A program made the position numbers and the translations under genes. Positions 1-13,200 of a stretch of DNA of 64,000 nt are shown here, one piece after another. The DNA lies in NCBI GenBank assembly GCA_025618425.1, contig CM046832.1:71510187-71574186 (forward strand), given 5' to 3'. The notes under the pieces were generated by a model, which saw nothing but the letters and a program-made list of their open reading frames with translations, did not search any database and was not told the DNA's origin. Position 1 is the stretch's first letter. The number at the start of each line of letters is the position of its first letter. This DNA is from Heliocidaris tuberculata (taxonomy: Eukaryota; Echinodermata; Echinoidea; Camarodonta; Echinometridae).

Positions 1-90
1 GCTCTGTAAAACAGGCAATATTGGCTTGATCTTTAGCTGCTTGCCTTGGTATTTTCAATAAATCAATTCAATTTAATTCAATTATGTGAG
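1..90 (+). repeat. LINE/SINE-type 3' tail with (AATTC)n-like end
   Basis: The segment TTAGCTGC followed by CAATAAATCAATTCAATT ends in an AATTC-type short repeat, as many invertebrate retroelement tails do. The insertion at 7739-7970 shares these words in reverse orientation, so both are probably copies of one retroelement family. Bases 91-1151 are intron with a 14-G run at 503-516 and no exon I can see. Confidence 0.35.
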
Positions 91-1151
91 AAATGCTGTT
101 CAAGAGAGACACAAAAAGTTAGTCCTTGCAGCAGGTTAAACTTTTCATTGTTTTGACTATTTATTTTCGTCTGTTTGATTAGGAATTGGGTACAGAACAA
201 TGATATTACAATGTGAAGTTTGTTTGCATTTCCCTTTTAATTACCCAATCAATGAAAATTGAATATTTTATTTTTAAAGAACGAAGGTTGGAAGTCAAAT
301 TATTATGATTATTTGTAAACCTAGTAGTGCAGTATGAGTTCATCTTTAGGATAAGTAAAGTAAAAAAGAAAATACAATTATCTGTTATCATGTACCAGTA
401 TGTTTACTTTACCCGCTGGCTGTGGGCAAACAGTATTAAGTGTTAAGCATTCTTTGCTATCCTTTGAAATGCTGAATACAATAGCTCATAATTTGACAAT
501 GTGGGGGGGGGGGGGGCAGGCACTCATGAATATGATGAAAATGAGGATGCATATCACTAAGACATATGTAGCGAATGACCCTTACTGGAATATCTTGGTC
601 CCCTTTTTCCTTTGTTTTTCCCTCCATTTATTCAAATTGTTTCTCCAAGATGTAATGTGATCTTTGCCCGGAAAATCAAATCCACAGACTTTTACTTTAT
701 ATCATGCTTCTTATCATTTGAAGTTTGGAACTATGTAATACACAAGATAGCATGCTGCGAGGGTTTTTCAAAGCCTGTGCTGCCATTTACACAATGGCAG
801 AGCTACATGTACTTTAAATACATGTTGCACACCCCTTTCCATCCATGATCTATAATGCCTGTCCTTTTTGTGCAAAGAATGTAAATTAATGTTTAGACTG
901 TCATGATTACTGATAGACTGTTTTTCTATTCTGGTCATAGTATTGTGTTCCGGAGAAATCGTCTTCGCCCAATTATGCAATGAAGCAAGGAATTAAAACC
1001 TAGTAATATGACCACTAAAAGTTTATTTGAATGTGCAACTGCTTTAAAGCTAAGTTGCACAGAAGGGGTTAGAATGTACTGATAACAACTAACTTTGTCC
1101 TTTAATGTCTTTACTTACTCTGTGTTTTCTTTATTCTGTCTGTATTTTTAG

Positions 1152-1202
1152 GATGCACTTCTGATCGTGAGTGGGATCAGTACTGCCAGAAGTCAAAAGA
1201 AG
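1152..1202 (+). CDS. Exon 1 in window: start of the membrane-proximal fibronectin III-like module
   Basis: A 51-bp exon between a TTTTTAG acceptor and a GGTATT donor, phase 1 at both ends. It reads CTSDREWDQYCQKSKE. The opening Cys followed by a short run to a Trp-Pro motif in the next exon matches how the second fibronectin module of IL-17 receptors begins. The short length makes this the least certain exon, but its phase and its fit to exon 2 are right. Further upstream exons must exist outside the window, because no initiator Met or signal peptide precedes it. Confidence 0.6.
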
Positions 1203-4200
1203 GTATTATGTGACTCATTCAAGGCAAACCTATACAGCCATTCATACCATCTGTGAACATTATTTGGAGCAAAGCCAATGATATAGGACTACAATAAAGT
1301 ACAATAATTCAAATACTAAGTTTTTGTGTAAATGGGGGGGGGGGGGGGGGGGGGGCTATGATGTATTATCTATCCAAAGTGTTTGGGTCGTATTAAGATG
1401 ACCAATAAAAACAAACTCTGAGAGATACATTTGTTTCAAACAATTGGGGGGGGGGGGGCAATGTGGGGCTGTTTTCACTTACAAAACATACTGAGAAAAC
1501 AAAGAAGCACTAAAGAGGCAAAATTCATGTTTTAAAACACATTTTAAAACACTGAACAATTATATTTTTAGAAGCAATTTGATATACATTTACGCAGGAT
1601 TCGACCACTGATTTTTTGCCAACAGTTTTCAAGTGTGTCCATGTACATTTGGATGTCAGCCAATAATCCAATACATTTGTGCTTCCAAAAAATAGAGGTA
1701 GCCTGTTCCATTCTAACTGATTAACAAAACATATTGTGCCCTTGAAACTGAAAGACTCTTGCTTGTGTTTAAATTTTGTATTTTCACTTTCAAACTGTAA
1801 CAAAATCCTGACTTATATGTGTAAATATTAATAACGGTTGAAATTCACTAGATACACACAATGGTTCAGTAGAAAAATAACAGATGCTATGAATTCACAT
1901 TTTTCTAATTGTCAAAGAAACTGAACGTCGAGTATGCTTAAAGGGTATGTTTCCTCCTTTTCATTTTGTAATGTTCTTTAATTGCAGTGCTTTACATCAT
2001 TTCATCTGAATCAAGCCATGTAATTCTTCTGCAAAAATTCTTCTGAAAATTGTTTTTGATTACATAAATGATATTTGAGACACAGTGAAGGTCTAAAGCT
2101 AGTTCCTGGAACTCTGCAACTCTTCTTCTTTTTTCACATGTTCTCTTTCTTGATACCCAACCCTGTCTGTATCTTCCTCTGTCGTTTGAATGGTAGAACT
2201 ATGGAAGCCTCAGCTGTTAGTGCCTGAACAACTCTTCCCGGAATACCTAAAACTCAATGTCACATTCAATATTGCCCCATCTGACTACCGCTTCTCAGAA
2301 TATGTAATCAGTGTTAATGAGTTGGATGTGGCTAAACCAATTCATACTGAAGTAGCCGATGCGGTAAGTGAAATGACCAGAAATGAGTCAGTTTGCCTGA
2401 CACATGCATTTATTCAGCACAAGAGCCTTTTAGAAATGCATGTAAGCTAATAACTTTTTTAATAAAAGAATTGAATATGTAACAATCAATATGTTTTCAA
2501 GGATATTTATTAGATATGATGTTTTAAACCAGACTAGCTAGGTAATAAAAAAAATGCATTCTTAGAGAAATTGTGTTGCATGATACTGAAGACAGCATTG
2601 CAATTGGGCACCTAAAAGAGATTTATATTGTATAATTCCATTCTAATTCTAATATTTTGTGAATACTTTGGCATAATTCATTTTTACCTGCATTTTGTTG
2701 TTCTGTTTCAGTCATCATTGACTTACACTACTGTCATGGTCAGCGGACTAATGTTGAATGTGAGCAGTATGATCTTCACATTGGATGTAGAAGATGTGGG
2801 GAAAACAGTCCATGCTTCTGTGAGTATATAATAAAAAGACTTTTCTCTTTCTCTCTTTTTATTATTTCTATCTCTGTAACTGTAAATCTAACAATTTTTT
2901 TCTCCCCCTCTCTGTCTGTATGTTTGTTTATTATATCCTGTTTTCGCATCTTTACCTCTGTCCTGTCATTCTGTCTGTCTCTTCAGGCTTGTTTGTTTGT
3001 TATTTGTTTTCCTCTAATAATAAATAATAAACATTGTATGAACTGAGTTAATGCAGTGAATGTACATGGTTAATTTCTGTGTTGTATTGTGCATTTATGT
3101 TGTGACTGTGTAATTAACAAATTACAAAGTATTTCACTTTTTCATAATTGATTGTATGAATTGTTTCATAACTTCTTGTATCTTACATTTCTTTAAAGAT
3201 GTTTCCTAGATGTGAAAGTGGAGAGCCTGACTGCAATACTCCAACCTACCAAGATAAAACTAATGTTGTTGAAATAATAGGTATGAACACTTACTTTTGT
3301 ATATATATTTTGTTATTATTAACCTTTGTTACCATCTTTTTTTTTTATAGCAAAGGTTAGGAAAAAATGAAGAATTACATTTCACTTTCATGTCTTAGTT
3401 TTTGTATCTTAAGAGCAGGGGTGGCTTCATGATATTATTAGATAAACATTGCTCTTTTAGAGATTCCCAAAGCTAAATCACTCTCAGTTCCCATGTATTT
3501 TTGTTCACTAATATTCCATAATATTATTGTGATTTTGGTGAGTGTCCTCTTGCACATACATGTCACAATAGAGCAATGGCAGCACGTTTTTAGAGAAGTA
3601 ATTTAAAGGAGTTGGGTGGAATATTACAAGTACTTTTTCATTATGATCACACATTTTAGATGGTAGAAATATGATGTATAATGACATTATCAAATATGAA
3701 TCAAATATTTCTCTTGATCTTCCCAAGTGTAGCCTGTTGTGAATGCATGTATGTATGCAGGAATGATAATCATATTGAAAATCAATTTTTGTAAACAAAT
3801 TGATAGACCCGATGTGATAGTGTATGGCTTTTTTGATAATTTACGCATAAGAGTAAAAGTCTATTTCATTAGTAGCTGTCACTAAAGCTTTGTATAACTG
3901 ATTCCCTTTATCATGAAAATCTTATTTAGGGATAAGAGTGTCTGAGCTTAGCACTAAAAGATGAATATTGTATCATATCAATATGGCAAAGAAAAATAAT
4001 AATTGTAGTTGATAGTGTCATGAAAAACATAAAAAAATATGTAGGTTTTGGCTTTCGGCAGACTCTTGTCTGTATATTGAAGTTAATAGTAATGCCCTGT
4101 ATTGGTGATTTTAATTCATACTTGTTAAATACTTAATTTCGTTCATCATTCATTTTTTTGTTTGTTCACCTATGAGGGTACAATAGAGCCGAATAGATTT

Positions 4201-7200
4201 CACTGCAGAATGCCAATATTTTAGAGAAATCACATGTTTAATGTTGATTTATCAGCAATATGTTAATATCATTTGAAACTCTAAATGAACTGCAAGAGGA
4301 GGTGAAAAGAAGGTAGTTGTGTGCAACAAAGACCCCTTAGTGTACTCACTTATCTGTGTTAATTACAAACTCTTTCCAAAATAATAAACAAATATTATAA
4401 CTCATACATTACCAAAGTAAAGTAATTACAGTGTCACTTTAATGTAGATGAATTATAAAGAAGAATTGTCACTTAAGACTGGAGTGTGATGGCATGGCAA
4501 TCCTTTACAAAACATAAGAATTGCTGTTCAAAAAAGGGTATTTTATAACTGAAGAAAATACCTGTCAATAAAAAATCTATCAGGGATCTTTTTATTTGCA
4601 TGGTAAGATGTTAATTTATAATTTTAAGCAACACTAGTACTATACAGTAGCATGATGTACACATCATTGACACCTGTATACTAATTCATTTTGCAAATGC
4701 CAAACAAGTGTGCTTCAGATTTAAGCTGTGTTGATTCAGGCAGTTGATTCTTGCCACTTGAATGTAGTTTACGTTCAGTTAATGATTATCCCTTTTCTAA
4801 TTGGATTCAGTAAAGTGAGGATTATCAGTTTTGTGTTCTCAGACAGTTGAAGTGATTGTGTTATCTTGCAAGAATTCAAGGAAGCAGCAAAGTTGTTTTT
4901 GTTTTTCTCCAAGAGACCCTGAAGATATTGTGATTAAAGACACAAAAAGTTTGTGTTTTAATAGCTAGTTTTAACAGTTAGAAACTGTATTTTGTCATAT
5001 TGTTTTCTCTTCTTGCTCATTTTGAGCAGAAGAACAATCATATCATCCAAGATAGGGACCTAGATCTATTAGATGTTTCTCATTTTTGTGTATTTTTTCA
5101 TTTTAGACCTCAAACCTTTACTTAGTTTAATGTTTTCTTACCATCTCTGCTGATAAATTTTTGAGAACAATAATGAAATGAATATTGCATTTATTTGTTG
5201 ACCATTGTTTAGATTTTGTATGTGATATAAATTTTGTTTGGGGATGAATATAAGCTCTCAGACTGTTTAAAATGATAACTAATGCTGTCAGCGAATTCAA
5301 TTTTCTTTGTCGACATGGCGGCTCGAATTTATGACCGATGTCAACAGTTGTCGACAAGACGTTAACTGTAGATTTCATGTGCAAGAACAAATTACTTCTG
5401 CTGCAGGGAGCCTACCACAACAGTAGTCATTGATGAAATTAGGCATAAAATATCTAGAAACACTGAAACAGCTAAAAAAGAGTATTACAAAAATAACAAA
5501 CATTTAAATGTAGAATTTGCTCAAATGTTGACTTTATTCCAGTGGATATTTCATTTTTTTATTTCATTTCATTTATTTTCCATTACTAGTAAAAAGACAT
5601 ACAAAATATACAAAATACAAATCACAAATTTGCTTGTCTGGGTTATCCCCCAAATAATCATAATATAAAACTGTAAAAGGAAGAGGGGAAATTTGGAATA
5701 TTAATGTTAGCACTAAGAAGAGAGTTACATATTTAATAATAAATGTTTTTTTTAATTCCTCTTAAAACTTTGGAGTGATGCGGAACCATATATAAATGCT
5801 GTGTATCATTATCATTCAATGTGGAATTCACAGTTAAATATTATAATGTTGTCGCCAATGTCAGAATCTTTTGTCCACATGTCGTCTTCAGGGCAGAAAG
5901 GCGTTTTGTCGACAACAGAATGCTTGTTGATGACAGCACTAATGATAACATACAAATTCAAAATGAATTATGTTCACAGCTTGGATTCATTCACCTGTCT
6001 TATTTAAGTGATAACCATCTTGATAATGATACACAGCATTTATATTGGTGCAATATTTTTGTTGAAATTCATTTAAAGGCACAGGAGTGGTCGCTCTGGT
6101 TTTTGAAACAGGTTGTCTACAAGATAAGATTAGGATTTTGCTGCTGCTTGGGCAGATCATGGACTCCTCTATCCAGGGTAGTGCCAAGAGAATAACCTCT
6201 TGTTATCTGATTCATTGATGATTCTCTATACACCATGAATATCTAGTTCCCTCTTGTGAATAGTAGTTGTTATGATTTGGGAACATTATTACTCCCAAGT
6301 TCCCAACAAAGCATTCACCTGTGATTTATGGAGCAGTTATCAAGAAAGTATGATCAAGGTGAAAGAGAGTTACAATAAATATGACAAAGGCATTTTTCAG
6401 GGGAAGGGAAAATGAATTTCCATAGGAAAAAAGATACTTTCTTGAAATGTAATTGATTCAAATGTTTTTAACTATCTCAATGACATTTTAGAGGCATATG
6501 CAAACCATTTTGTGAATTTTGTAATTCCAGTGCCATCATTGTGTCTCTTGACAAAAATATTCCTGTCAGTTCTTATCCCGTCATTGTGTTTTGACATAGA
6601 TTATATAACAACTCCAGTCTCATTGTCATTAGTCAGGTTCACACGAAAGGAGCTAAACTTTAAGTTTCACTTGGAATTTCAAAACTTGCAGTTATCTTGT
6701 AGTTTCAGACCTTATGAGCGGACTCGTATTTTTAAAACTTAAAATTTAGTTGTAGTTCTAGAACCACTAGTGAAATTTAATGCCGAAACCATGAACAGCA
6801 GGGGTCCCCCGTCTTATTTAACGACCGTGTGGACAGAATAAACTTGAAGTTTAGCAAACTCGTTAACGATGACCTCTCTGTTCATTTTAAACGACGATCG
6901 CTTGACTTGTAATCACAGAACAGTGAACGTCATTGTTTCGGGCCCGTGTGAACCCTCATCGTTGTTAGTGAGTCGTTGTTTCGCTAACTTAAAAGTTTTT
7001 AAATCACAAGTCCCATACGAATGTAGCTGTTGTATTTTCTAATATAGATAATCCATGCAAATCTAATCCCATTATTGTTTTGGAGAGATAATCCATGCAA
7101 ATCTAATCATATTGTTTTTGACACAGAAAATCCTTGTAACTCTGATCCATGTGGAAAGCTGGGAACGTGTGAGCCAAATGAGCACCTGTATAACTGTGTG

Positions 7201-10200
7201 TGCAATGAGAAAGCCATTTTAGATAGGCACCCTATCTTAGATGGAGACACCTGTATAGGTAAGTGTATATTTAAAAAAATGAAGAGTAAGATGAGTAATG
7301 ATTACATGTAGTGTTCAAGCAGACTCTGGTCCTCTTTACTACTGTAAAAGCAGAAACTGTCAATCAATTATAATGACAGCCATTTTCGTAGCAAGAAACT
7401 TTCTTGAAATTCAGTTTATGATTCATTTATTTCTTGACGTAAAACTGGATCACTTGCAAATTTGTGAAACTTTCTGATTTACAGAGTCCTAAAAGTTTCA
7501 CCCGATGCAAAATACTTTTGTGAGAATCAAATTTGAGACCTTACTGTGTATTAGCCCCATTCAAGCTCAGATTGATAAAATACAGATATGAATTGATTGT
7601 GAGTGAGTCATTATTTTCTGTTAAGGCCACCGCACACCTTACGATCCGTCTGCAATCCGATTTGTGAAATAAATTGCTATGGCATTAAATATCGGCATTT
7701 TAACAAATGAAATCTACCCTATTGAGGTTCTGAAAAGTACTATTGAATTGAATTGAATTGGTTTATTGTCATAAAAATCATTAAACATGCAGCTAAAAGC
7801 TGACATTGTTCAATTTACAAGATGAAAAACATTTATAAATACAATTGTTAATACATTAAAATATCAATTAAAATATGTAAATACATATGACCGACAACGT
7901 ATATTTAGGCTCGTTATGAATTTCAGGGGTTAATGATTTAAGAGGAACAGAGCAAAGGTGAGTATAATGCCTTATGAATACTAAACATATTGTTTTGGTG
8001 AGCTGTCAGCTTTCTACAGGGAATAAGGGCAAAATAAGTTTCAAATCGTAGGCAGTCGTACGATTTTTGTGATGTCACTGTGACTCGAAGCTGATTTGGC
8101 CATTCCACCGACTAGAAAACTCGGCAAAGGCCGTATTATCGATTTTACTATCTATGATGACTATTCAGACCCTCAATCAAAAATATTTTTCGTTTTTAAA
8201 TGATTTGTCAAATGATATTACATTTTCTTCTGAAATGGGATCACAGACCCATCTTAAAGCTGTGTGTTGGCCTTTAAGTTTAATTGTATCCCCTGGCAGA
8301 ATGCCGGAGCATATTTTGGATTCAGCGGCGCTATGCCGCCGCCAAAGCCGCCGCCGTGTCATGTTCTTGTGTGCGCTCTAACTGCCACGTTCCTCGACGG
8401 ATTTCTGTCAAATTTTGTATCTTGGTATAATCTAGAAGCCTATAGATTTTAGTAATGCTGCCTCCAGTGTTCCGTCTTTTATAGGGTCAAAGGTCATATT
8501 TTGATAGATGTGTTGTGTGCACGCTTGTGTGCGCTCTATAGGCCACATTTTTCAATGGATTTTGTTCAAATTTTGAATGAAGGTGTATCTTGGTATAATC
8601 TAGAAGCCTATAGATTTTGGTGATGCTGCCCCAGTGTTCCGTCTTTTATAGGGTAAAAGGCCATATTTTTGTGGATGGTTTGTGTGCGCTCTGTAGGCCA
8701 CATTTTTCGACAGATTTTGTTTAGATTTTTTAAAATTTTGATGATGCTGCCCTCATCGTTCCATCCTTTATAGGGTCAAAGGTCATTTGTCCCTTTTGTG
8801 CGCTCTTACTGCCACATTTCTTTAAACAAATTTCTTTCAAATTTTGTATGGAGGTGTATCTTGGTCAAATCTGCACATCTTTAAATTTTGGTAATGCTGC
8901 CACCAGTGTTCCGTCTTTTACAAGGTCAAAGGTCATATTTTGGACACTGTCTTGTGTGCGCTCTGCAGGCCACATTTCTTGATGGATATCTTTCAAATTT
9001 TGTATGGAGATGTATCTCGGTACAATCTACACATCAGTATGTGTTGGTGATGCTGCCTTCATTGTTCCATCCTTTGTAGGGGCAAAGGTCATTTGTCACT
9101 TTGTGCGCTCTTACTGCCACATTTCTTAACGGATTTCCTTCAAATTTTGTATGGAGGTGTATCTTGCTCAAATCTACACATCTTTAACTTTTGGTGATGC
9201 TGCCACCAGTGTTCCATCTTTTATAAGTTCACAGGTCATATTTTGGACGATGTCTTGTGTGCACTCTGCAGACCATATTTCTTCATGGATTCCTTTCAAA
9301 TTTTGTATTGAGATGTATCTCAGTAGATAATGCAGCCGTTATTGTTCCGTCCTTTATTGGGTCAAAGGTCATATGTCTTTTGTGCGCTCTAACAGCCACA
9401 TTTCTTGATGAATTTCTTTCAAATTTTGTATGGAGGTGTGTCTTAGTAAACTCTACACATCTTTAGTGTTTGCTGATGCTGCCCCAGTGTTCCGTTTTTT
9501 ATAGGGTCATATGTCATATTTGGTTGCTGTCATGCATGCACTCTGGCGGTCACATTTTTTGACTGATTCTTTCAGATTTTTTATGGATGTCCATTATAGT
9601 TTACTCTAGACCTCTACAGTTTTTGATGATGCTGCCCCCAGTGTTCTGTCTTTTATAGGGTCAAAGGTCATATTTTAGTGGATATATTGTGTGCGCTCTG
9701 CAGGTCACATTTCTTGACAAATTTCTTTCGAATTTCTATAGAGATGCATTATACTCTTATCTACACACATTGTTTTGGTGATGCTGCTCCTAGCGTTGAC
9801 AATAATCCGGGCCACTGGTGGCGATCTCTACGTCATCCTTTTGTTTGAAGGAGGGGAGGGGGAGGTTCTTTGTCCTTCCTTCAAACAAAAGCATGACGCA
9901 AAACTTGCTGCCAGTGTCGGGGGATACATTGGCATTGCGCAGCGATGGAGATTTCTAGTTTTTTAGAATATTGAGCTTGCATGTAAACATTCAGTTAGCA
10001 CAAACTGTCATGACTCCCGTTCTTGTAAATACAACTTAATTTAAATGCAATGTTTTAAAATTAATTTCTACATTGATTTACACTGAAAAAAAAAATGTTG
10101 TAATGTAACATTGAGTCTAGCTAGTCTTTCAGCTTTATTAAAGATATGGGTGTATATTATATAGGTAGTGAGGATGAACAGTTCAGAGGCTAATATTCAT

Positions 10201-13200
10201 TTAAACCTGGATGGCATACTAGAGTCAATACATATGATAAACAATTAAACATAGTACATGTAAACATGTAATTCATATTATAGTTCACATAGTATGTCAA
10301 AAGTGCAATGAACTTTCCAAGAATACAGACCCTTTTCCACCTTGAGGGCCTTGTCCCACCTAATAAAAATAATGGTGTTCGGGATTAGAAGTAGACCCTA
10401 CTATCAAAAATTTTAGAGTAGAAGATGTAAAAGTGGTTGATATATCTGTGGTAAATCTATGTGTATCTTAAACTGCTTTAAAAACATATTGGAAAGATTT
10501 AGCTTAAAATACATACGTCATCTGAACCATGTTAAAAGTCAAATCTTTTGTTTTCCTTTCTTATCAGATAGCTTACAGATTGGGACTTGGTGGAAAATTA
10601 CCAAAATCTGGTCCATGTCCTTTTTTTTTTTAAGGGAGTAAAGTGCTTATTTTAATCTGTTACCTTGATATCCCCAACTTTTGATAGGTAATTTGTCACA
10701 GCACAAGAATCATAAGTAGTAACCTTTAATCCATTGTTATTGTTATGAGTTTGGTGAGATGAGGGCTAACATGATTCAATGAGTAACATGTAGAGCCTCT
10801 CTTTTCTGCATGATTCTGCCACATGTCATGCAGATAATGAAATAACATCATCTTGTGTTGTTTATCTGCTATGTTTGATGAATCAAAGGTGATGTTTGAT
10901 TGTTGAGACATTGGACTGCAAGTTTGATTCTTTATTTTCCAAAGTATGATTCATGTGCACACGCCACTCGGTAGTGATCGGAACAAGGTTTTGTTTAATT
11001 ATATTCAACTACTTTAAATTTCTAGAGTGCTATGACTAAATGTCCATATATTTGGGATATCAAGATACCCAATAAATCAAAGATGTAGTCATATATTTCT
11101 CTAATGGCATTTGTAGATAATTTTTGTATTCTCTCCGCAAGTGTGTAGCAGTACCAAACACACTCAGAAAACTGATGTTTTCATTTGTGATGAATAATAC
11201 AGCTGTAAGATCCGTCTATGAATTGTAAACATGAAACGTGGCATAGATCTTTAGTTCACCCTAGCAATAAGTTGTAGGAAATCATAATTTCAGCTCAATA
11301 TTTTTTACGCAAACAAATTTTATTTAAAAAAATAAATATTTTGTCTTCAATGAAATCATGAAATATTGGATAATCCACCAGTGATTCAATGAAGAAAAAA
11401 AAAGTCAATTTTATTCCACAATAGGTTAGTTTAGCATCTGCATTCTGAAAGGAGTTTTCATACATTTTTTTATACAAAGAATTTACATATCATCGTTATG
11501 GATATGATTTCATCAAAAATCATTTTCACTTTTTGTATTCTGATCTGTGGGAGATTCTTTTATCTTTATATTTAAAGTTAAGACCTGCAAAACTGAATCC
11601 ACCATTAATACTTATCTTATTGATACATACTTAGACTCTGATCCTATAGTTGGTGCAACTGCAAAAAGATGCATGTGTACAATGTACATTCCTGAATGAC
11701 AATTTGTACCAGTCACATTGCAACAAAAAGATCTTCTGGTCTGTAAAATATTTTCTCTCTCCCTCTCTCTCTCTCTCTCTCTTTCGTTCCATCTGTCCAT
11801 CTGTCCCCCTCCCTCACTATTTACGTGTTATTTGCATTATCTTCCTCCATTCACTCCCTATCCCCCCTTACACTTTCTTGCTCTCTCTTTATCGGGTGTC
11901 TCTATACTATATCCACCTCCCATTATCTTCTTTCTCTCTGTCTCTCTGTCTTTCTTCTGTCTCTGTCTCTGTCTCACTTCTACATCTGGTTTTCCATAGC
12001 CTCTAGTCCAGACTTCTCAATATATCAGGTTGTTCACTTTGTAATTAATGTATCCCTGCTTTAGACTGTGGCTTGACAACAGTATCAATCAGGAAACTTG
12101 TGCCGATGGGAATGAGGATATGTTTGTCACAAAATCCAGTACCATCATTCATTTCCCTAAGATTTAAAAGGGTTATGTGTTGCGATAACATGTCTTTTTA
12201 TGTGCTGGTGTTTCTCGATTTTTGTTATATCTTGAAAATTCTAAAGATATCATTTTGTTGCCCTAAAATTAATCTCAGTTTAATTTTCTTCTAACTCTCT
12301 CAGAATATATTTTCCATTGTTAGAGATCATATTCATTATTAAAACCTACCTTTAAAGAAAAGTCTTAAATTCTAACACTTCTGTCAATAAAGTTACTGAA
12401 ATAAAATGCTCTTCATGAAAAGATTTTTTTTTTTTTTTGCATCAAAAATTACTATTCATGTGTAGGTCAAATGACTGATTTTCTTGAAATATGTGAAATG
12501 GCTTATAAAATGAGCTTTTTCACACAGCTTGGGATTGAAAAATAGAAATTACCAGAGATTTATTAGTCTATCTGGGCTTAGTCCACAGAAATAGCCTATA
12601 TATATATTTATGCCTCCACCCACTGAAGGTATGTTTTTGGATTGTCCGTACGTCTATCCGTCCATCCGTCCGTCCCGCTTTCTTGTGAAGGCGATATCTC
12701 AAGAAACATTTGAGGTATAAAACTTCAAACTTGGTACTAGTATGTATCACCTAGATTTTAGGGTATATAGGTCACAGTTCAAAGGGTCACAGAGGGTCAA
12801 TTTTGAAATTGCAGGTTTTTTCCTTGTTAACATAATATCTCCAGAACCATTTGAGGTATGAACTTAAAACTTTCTGCTAGTATTTGTCACTGTAGGAAGA
12901 CGGTCTGATTAGATTTTGGGGTAGGTCGGTTAAAGTTCAAAGGTCACGGAGGTCAAATACTGAAATTTCAGGCTTTAGTCTCATTTACGCAATATCTCAA
13001 GAACCATTTGAGGTATGAACTTCAAGCTGGGTGCTAGTATGTATCACTGTATTAAAACAAACTGATAAGATTTTGGGTAAGTAGTTCAAAGGTTGTAGGT
13101 CACAGGTCATTTACCATGAAATTTCAGTGTTTTAGCCTCCTTATTGCAATATCTCTTGAACAATTAGAGCTATTAACTTCAAAATTGTACCAGTATCACC

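Noticed and set aside
8330..9795. Regularly spaced repeats resembling a CRISPR array
   Set aside because: This is an animal genome with introns; whole units, not just short repeats, are homologous and spacing varies. It is a satellite array.
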